Positions 59,512-64,000 of a stretch of 64,000 nt of DNA are shown here, in pieces (position 1 is the first letter of the stretch; each line of letters opens with the position of its first letter). Origin of the DNA: Gaetbulibacter_A aestuarii (GTDB taxonomy: Bacteria > Bacteroidota > Bacteroidia > Flavobacteriales > Flavobacteriaceae); the NCBI RefSeq assembly GCF_039537665.1, contig NZ_BAABAY010000001.1, positions 1,798,001-1,862,000 on the forward strand. Reading direction: 5' to 3'. A program made the position numbers and the translations under genes. The notes beneath the pieces were generated by a model. The model was not told where the DNA came from, searched no databases, and saw nothing but the letters and a program-made list of their open reading frames with translations.

Positions 59512-59874
59512 TCTTGTCGTTTCTTTTGGTTTTGCATTTCATCGATTTTTAATCGTCTAATTCAAAAATCTGACGTTTTGCTATGTTTTACAAAGATACG
59601 TGAACTAGTTTGAAAAAAAATCTGTAGTACAATTTATATAAAAATTTTATAATTCATTGAAAATCAAATAAATAAATTTAAACAAAAAAGAAAAAGTCGG
59701 TGAGCTCCAAATGATAAAATGCATTTTTTTTAGACGAATTTATTGTGGAGGAGATGAAATAAATAAATTAAACGATTAAATACGCTCGTATTTTCGATAA
59801 GTGACAATATATCAACGATTAAGAATTGGTTCTTCTTCTTAACTTTAAGTTGTAAATTAATTAATCCCCTCAAT
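59512..59874. other. AT-rich intergenic region with one promoter match
   Basis: This holds the upstream DNA of two divergent small genes. The minus strand reads TATCTTTG at 59598-59591, a likely -7 element for the DUF1456 gene. No supported gene, repeat or hairpin was found. Confidence 0.5.
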
Positions 59875-60285
59875 ATGGTTAATCGAGTAGAAAAGCTAAG
59901 CCTATTATCGGAAATGATAGCCTTTGCGAAATTTGATAAAGAAATTAAACGCCTGGAATACAATTTTCTATTAGGTGTTGCCAAACAACTAGAAATCACG
60001 CGAGAGGATTTTGATTATTTAATTGATAATCCCGTTTCATATATTCATTTAAAATCTCATAGTGAGCGTATTGTTCAGTTTCATCGATTAGTTTTATTAA
60101 TGAATATTGAAAACCAAAGCGAAGAAAATCAAAGACAAGGTGTGGTTAAATTATATAATTTTGGATTACGCATGGGTTTGAGTCATGAAGCTATTACCAA
60201 GGTTTTGGATCTCATGGAAAGTTTCCCTAATAAAATTGTACCACCGGATGTACTTATAGATGTGTTTAAAACACAGTACAATTAA
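59875..60285 (+). CDS. TerB-like helical protein of unknown function
   Basis: This 136-residue, all-helical protein opens VEKLSLLSEMIAFAKFDKEIKRLEYNFLLGV, with acidic residues spaced as in TerB/TerB-like tellurite-resistance and DjlA N-terminal domains. A second helical half contains FHRLVLLMNIENQSEENQ and GLRMGLSHEAITKVLDLM. No partner from a Ter system is nearby. The family assignment is tentative. It is convergent with uvrB and has no obvious terminator between. Confidence 0.6.
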   Translation: MVNRVEKLSLLSEMIAFAKFDKEIKRLEYNFLLGVAKQLEITREDFDYLIDNPVSYIHLKSHSERIVQFHRLVLLMNIENQSEENQRQGVVKLYNFGLRMGLSHEAITKVLDLMESFPNKIVPPDVLIDVFKTQYN

Positions 60286-60347
60286 AATATTTGCTAAGAT
60301 TAATTAAATGTGTTGAATCCTTTATGGATATTACGAAAAGCTAGAAG

Positions 60348-62351
60348 TTATACTTTTAGCTTTTCTAGTTTTTCCCGGTAACCCTTTATTTCATCCCGAA
60401 GCTGAGCAGCAACTATAAAGTCTAAAGCTTTAGCCGCTTCCTCCATCATTTTTCGTTTTTGCTTAATTTTCTTTTCCAGCTCTGGTTTTGTTAAATACTC
60501 ACTTTCCGGCTCGGCCGCTTTTGCAGCTTCCAGTTCATATTTGTAAGTACTCACTGAATTTTTGGCTAAAGCATTATCTAAGGTTTTGTTTAGAGCTTTT
60601 GGAGTGATATTGTGCTCCGAATTGTAAGCTATTTGTTTATCGCGGCGGTAGTTCGTCTCGTCAATAGTTTTTTGCATGCTGTTCGTAATTTTATCTGCAT
60701 ACATAATGGCCTTACCATTAAGGTTTCTGGCTGCTCTACCAACGGTTTGTGTTAAGGATCGAGCAGATCTTAAAAACCCTTCTTTATCGGCGTCAAGAAT
60801 GGCTACCAGAGATACTTCCGGAAGGTCCAGACCTTCACGTAGTAAATTTACCCCTACCAACACATCGAAAAGCCCTTTACGCAGATCCTGCATGATCTCT
60901 ACACGCTCAAGGGTATCAACATCACTATGGATATAACGACAACGAATCTGAATACGCTCCAAGTATTTTGTGAGTTCCTCGGCCATGCGTTTGGTTAGAG
61001 TTGTAACCAATGTACGTTCATCTTTTTCAACGCGAAGTTGAATTTCCTCAATAAGATCATCAATTTGATTCAGGCTCGGGCGCACTTCAATTACAGGATC
61101 CAGTAAACCAGTAGGACGGATCACTTGTTCCACATAAACGCCACCGGTTTTTTGAAGCTCATAATCAGCCGGTGTGGCACTCACATAAATAACCTGATTC
61201 TGCAGCGCCTCAAATTCTTCAAATTTTAAAGGACGATTATCCATGGCCGCTGGTAAACGGAAGCCATATTCTACCAAATTTTCCTTTCTGCTACGGTCTC
61301 CACCGTACATAGCATGAACCTGAGAAATAGTGACATGACTTTCATCAACTACCATTAAATAATCATCCGGGAAATAATCAAGCAAGCAGAAAGGTCGTGT
61401 TCCCGGAGCACGCCCGTCCAAATAGCGTGAATAATTTTCAATACCGGAGCAATAGCCTAACTCCCGGATCATTTCCAGATCGAATTCTGTACGTTCTTTT
61501 AAACGTTTTGCTTCTAAATGTTTACCAATCTCCTTGAAATAGTCATACTGTTTTACCAGATCATCCTGAATATCTTTAATGGCATTTTGCAAAACCTCTG
61601 GTGAAGTAACAAACATATTCGCCGGATAAATATTGAGTCGATCATATTTTTCGATGACTTCATTCGTTTGGATATCGAAAGCTTCAATAGCTTCAATTTC
61701 ATCACCAAAAAAATGAATTCTGAAGGCATCATCAGCATAACTTGGGAAAATATCAACGGTATCGCCTTTTATTCTAAAATTACCATGGTTGAAGTCGGCC
61801 TCCGTTCTGGAGTATAAACTTTGAACCAGTCGGTGCAATAATTCGGTTCTTGAGATTTCCTGATCCCTTTTTAAAGTAATCACATTCTTTTGAAATTCAA
61901 TAGGATTACCAATACCGTACAAACAGGATACCGAGGCTACCACCAGAACATCACGCCTTCCTGAAAGTAGTGAAGACGTGGTGCTGAGCCGCATTTTTTC
62001 TATTTCTTCATTAATAGAAAGGTCTTTTTCAATGTAAACCCCGGTTACAGGAATATAGGCTTCCGGTTGATAATAATCGTAGTACGACACAAAATACTCT
62101 ACCGCATTATCAGGAAAGAATTGTTTGAACTCCGAATATAATTGGGCTGCCAGTGTTTTATTATGAGCAAGAACCAGCGTAGGGCGCTGCACTTCCTGAA
62201 TTACATTAGCTACGGTAAAGGTTTTACCCGAACCGGTTACGCCAAGAAGTGTTTGGTATTTTTCATTACTATTTATGCCTTCGGCTAATTGGTTAATTGC
62301 TTCAGGTTGATCGCCGGTGGGCTCGAATCCAGATTTTATTTTGAATTTCAT
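60348..62351 (-). CDS. uvrB: Excinuclease ABC subunit B
   Basis: This 667-residue nucleotide-excision-repair helicase starts MKFKIKSGFEPTGDQPEAI. It shows Walker A GVTGSGKT (about 39-46), the damage-probing beta-hairpin YYDYYQPEAYIP (about 90-101), VDESHVTI, helicase motif VGVNLLREGLDLPEV and QTVGRAARN, and the C-terminal UVR domain (about 625-665) that binds UvrC. A TAATTTTG match lies 5 bases upstream of the start, so the transcript may be nearly leaderless. uvrA and uvrC are elsewhere. Confidence 0.95.
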   Translation of the reverse strand: MKFKIKSGFEPTGDQPEAINQLAEGINSNEKYQTLLGVTGSGKTFTVANVIQEVQRPTLVLAHNKTLAAQLYSEFKQFFPDNAVEYFVSYYDYYQPEAYIPVTGVYIEKDLSINEEIEKMRLSTTSSLLSGRRDVLVVASVSCLYGIGNPIEFQKNVITLKRDQEISRTELLHRLVQSLYSRTEADFNHGNFRIKGDTVDIFPSYADDAFRIHFFGDEIEAIEAFDIQTNEVIEKYDRLNIYPANMFVTSPEVLQNAIKDIQDDLVKQYDYFKEIGKHLEAKRLKERTEFDLEMIRELGYCSGIENYSRYLDGRAPGTRPFCLLDYFPDDYLMVVDESHVTISQVHAMYGGDRSRKENLVEYGFRLPAAMDNRPLKFEEFEALQNQVIYVSATPADYELQKTGGVYVEQVIRPTGLLDPVIEVRPSLNQIDDLIEEIQLRVEKDERTLVTTLTKRMAEELTKYLERIQIRCRYIHSDVDTLERVEIMQDLRKGLFDVLVGVNLLREGLDLPEVSLVAILDADKEGFLRSARSLTQTVGRAARNLNGKAIMYADKITNSMQKTIDETNYRRDKQIAYNSEHNITPKALNKTLDNALAKNSVSTYKYELEAAKAAEPESEYLTKPELEKKIKQKRKMMEEAAKALDFIVAAQLRDEIKGYREKLEKLKV

Positions 62352-62376
62352 TTAGCAAAATTAAACAAAATAAGTC

Positions 62377-64000
62377 TTATCGTTTCAACGCAAAATGACC
62401 TCCAAAAATACGTCCATCTTGAAGTTGTACTTTAAACCAATAATCGTTGGCAGGCATGGGACGTCCTTTGAAGGTACCATCCCAACCGGGCGAGGTTGCC
62501 AAGAGTTGTTTTAGTAATTTTCCGTAGCGATCATAAATAGAAATTATACTATTAGGTTGCACATTGCTACTGATGCCTCTGATTTGCCAAAGATCGTTAA
62601 CGCCATCGCCATTTGGTGTGAAATATTTTGGATGACCAACAACGGAAATAGGTATTTCTATCGAACCACAGATAGCATCTCGAATAATAAGGGTGTAGAA
62701 TCCTCCGCGTACATTCGTGAATACAGGTTCTGATTGAAAACTTAAAAAACCTGTATTTTCCTCTTGTAAAGCGAATTCATATTGTCCGCGACCAATATTA
62801 TCAGTATTAATAGTTATGGTATTGTTTTCCGAAATATCAACAATGGATACATCATCAATAGTTGTTTTAGCCAATTCCGAAGCCTGGACATCAATTGTTC
62901 GGGTTCTTGAACAATTACTACCATCGGTTTTAGTTAAAGTAACAGTGTAAATTCCCGGAGAGCTTACATTATCCAAAACAGGGTTATTAGAAATCAGGTT
63001 TCCTTCGAAATACCACTCATAATCAAAAGTTTCAGAAGGATTTGCTTCCAGAGGATCGAGCGTAATTACAAAGGTTGGATCGGAGGTACAAACAATTCTT
63101 GGACTTTCAACAGAAAATTCAGGTAAAGGATTTACCACTAAATCTACAAAAGTAGTGGCTATGCATGTTGTGTTAATCGGATTGATAACATCTACCTGAA
63201 TACTTTGATTGGAACTTATTAAAGGATTTGGCAGGGTAGTAGCTTGATTAATTTGTTGTCCGTTTTCATCGATGTAGTTGTAAAAAATATCCATATTAGA
63301 TTGATTACCTAAAATGGTTGAACCTAGATTTGTTGTATCAAAAGGATAACGCCCATCATCATCAATATCACCGGCATCTCCATCGCAAACGATTATGGGA
63401 CTCACAGGATAGGCTATGGGTTGTTCATCAACAATAAAATCAAGGGTTGTTTCGTCGTAACAAGGACCATCAGGATCTGATGTCGTACTGTTAGTTACCC
63501 GAATGGTTATAGTCTGGGATGCTGTAAAGAAGGGGTTAGGTAAGGGGCTTGGGAGCGAATTACCTGATTGGTCGGTGTAGCTTATTGTGACATCAGTCGG
63601 ATCTTGATTTCCTAGAATGGTGGACTCAATATTTGAAGTGTCAAAAGGAAAAATTCCATCAGTATCGTCATCACATTGCCTGTCTATGGTTACGGAATTT
63701 GCAACAGGTAGCGGCTCTACAGTTAAAAGAATATGAGGACCGAGACCTAAGCAATCATTCGAAATTTCACTATCGATTCGAACATAAATATATTGTGAAT
63801 TTGGGTATCCAATATTGCGATAATTTGTAATATCGGTTATTTCATTTTCTTCCGCCAGAGCATCGGCCTCATTTCTATAATAACGAGGTGGTGCTGGATT
63901 TTGCCCTACCGGAATTAAATTTCTAATGGTCGTATCTGCTGCACTAAAGTCAAAAGTGGAAATACCATCTCGATCGTTGTTTTCAGCTGTATCATTGCCG
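62377..64000 (-). CDS. Large secreted repeat protein with type B T9SS (gliding-type) C-terminal sorting domain; N-terminus outside window
   Basis: The frame is open from 64000 down to the stop at 62377 (about 540 codons), so the gene starts beyond the window. Three tandem units of about 100 residues are visible, each beginning with a DG-x-x-x-FD(T/F) element (DGISTFDF, DGIFPFDT, DGRYPFDT) and having STILGNQ and TVxxxPLP-like ends. Ig-like/PKD segments follow (FDYEWYFEGNLISNNPVLD). The final 85 residues are the CHU_C sorting domain (YFTPNGDGVNDLWQIRGIS, IYDRYGKLLKQL, GWDGTFKGRPMPANDYWF, ending HFALKR). It is exported by the type IX system and displayed at the cell surface, probably as an adhesin. 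Confidence 0.9.
   Translation of the reverse strand, partial: GNDTAENNDRDGISTFDFSAADTTIRNLIPVGQNPAPPRYYRNEADALAEENEITDITNYRNIGYPNSQYIYVRIDSEISNDCLGLGPHILLTVEPLPVANSVTIDRQCDDDTDGIFPFDTSNIESTILGNQDPTDVTISYTDQSGNSLPSPLPNPFFTASQTITIRVTNSTTSDPDGPCYDETTLDFIVDEQPIAYPVSPIIVCDGDAGDIDDDGRYPFDTTNLGSTILGNQSNMDIFYNYIDENGQQINQATTLPNPLISSNQSIQVDVINPINTTCIATTFVDLVVNPLPEFSVESPRIVCTSDPTFVITLDPLEANPSETFDYEWYFEGNLISNNPVLDNVSSPGIYTVTLTKTDGSNCSRTRTIDVQASELAKTTIDDVSIVDISENNTITINTDNIGRGQYEFALQEENTGFLSFQSEPVFTNVRGGFYTLIIRDAICGSIEIPISVVGHPKYFTPNGDGVNDLWQIRGISSNVQPNSIISIYDRYGKLLKQLLATSPGWDGTFKGRPMPANDYWFKVQLQDGRIFGGHFALKR

Noticed and set aside
63633..63830. Rightward 65-codon frame near the window end
   Set aside because: It is antisense to the continuous reading frame of the type IX-secreted repeat protein, which is open to base 64000.
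1..64000. CRISPR arrays, insertion sequences, prophage or integrative elements
   Set aside because: No regularly spaced repeats, transposase, integrase or phage structural genes were found; gene order reads as ordinary chromosome.

Overview
The window looks like a chromosomal segment of a member of the Flavobacteriaceae (phylum Bacteroidota). The evidence is AT-rich DNA, many promoter matches to the Bacteroidota -7 element TAnnTTTG, almost no Shine-Dalgarno sequences, a protein with a gliding-type (type B) type IX secretion sorting domain, families typical of the group (DUF3078, DUF1684, DUF4197, a TonB-plug-tailed M56 peptidase, paired glutamine synthetases of types II and III), and a DnaJ with only two CxxCxGxG repeats. 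I see no insertion sequence, prophage, integrase or CRISPR array. Most genes are core or housekeeping, and the interest lies in regulation and a few small systems. || Layout. 1-4958: end of prmA, clpS, then a leftward sulfur/persulfide operon (Crp-family regulator, two YeeE/YedE proteins, TauE/SafE exporter, persulfide dioxygenase-rhodanese fusion, DUF2892). 5043-7544: tRNA-Arg, a secreted esterase-like hydrolase, an aldo/keto reductase and two small proteins. 7972-10262: a blaI-blaR1-like pair with a palindromic operator lying on its own promoter and an amber codon at codon 4 of the receptor gene. 10365-22074: Ca2+/cation antiporter, divergent GSII and GSIII, purM, DUF3078, B12-dependent ribonucleotide reductase, prfA and pyrF. 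22409-28121: secreted proteins, purU, and a fused B12-dependent acyl-CoA mutase. 28654-31465: Lrp regulator and a leftward MFS transporter-YpdA-like reductase operon preceded by what looks like a complete transcription attenuator, with a 26-codon leader ending in two cysteine codons. 31537-39594: DUF1684 lipoprotein, fluoride channel, M49 peptidase, microproteins, ilvE, mnmD, TIGR01777 epimerase. 39905-46348: grpE-dnaJ, a candidate small RNA, a NatAB-like ABC exporter, MscS, and an unusual NtrC-type regulator. 46406-50274: PPK2, M28 peptidase, DinB-like protein. 50343-55267: a leftward operon of an AmpG/SLC33-like transporter, two tandem SGNH-like proteins and an MBOAT acyltransferase, probably a surface acylation system. 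55548-64000: secreted protein, lysA, sucC, DUF1456, TerB-like protein, uvrB and the 3' part of a large type IX-secreted repeat protein that runs off the end. || Strongest leads: the four-segment attenuator (31329-31465), the candidate sRNA (41730-41814), the MBOAT-SGNH-SGNH-transporter operon, the sigma-54-type activator with a changed GAFTGA loop and no DNA-binding domain, and the blaIR operator plus amber codon. All functional calls come from reading motifs by eye; no database search was run.
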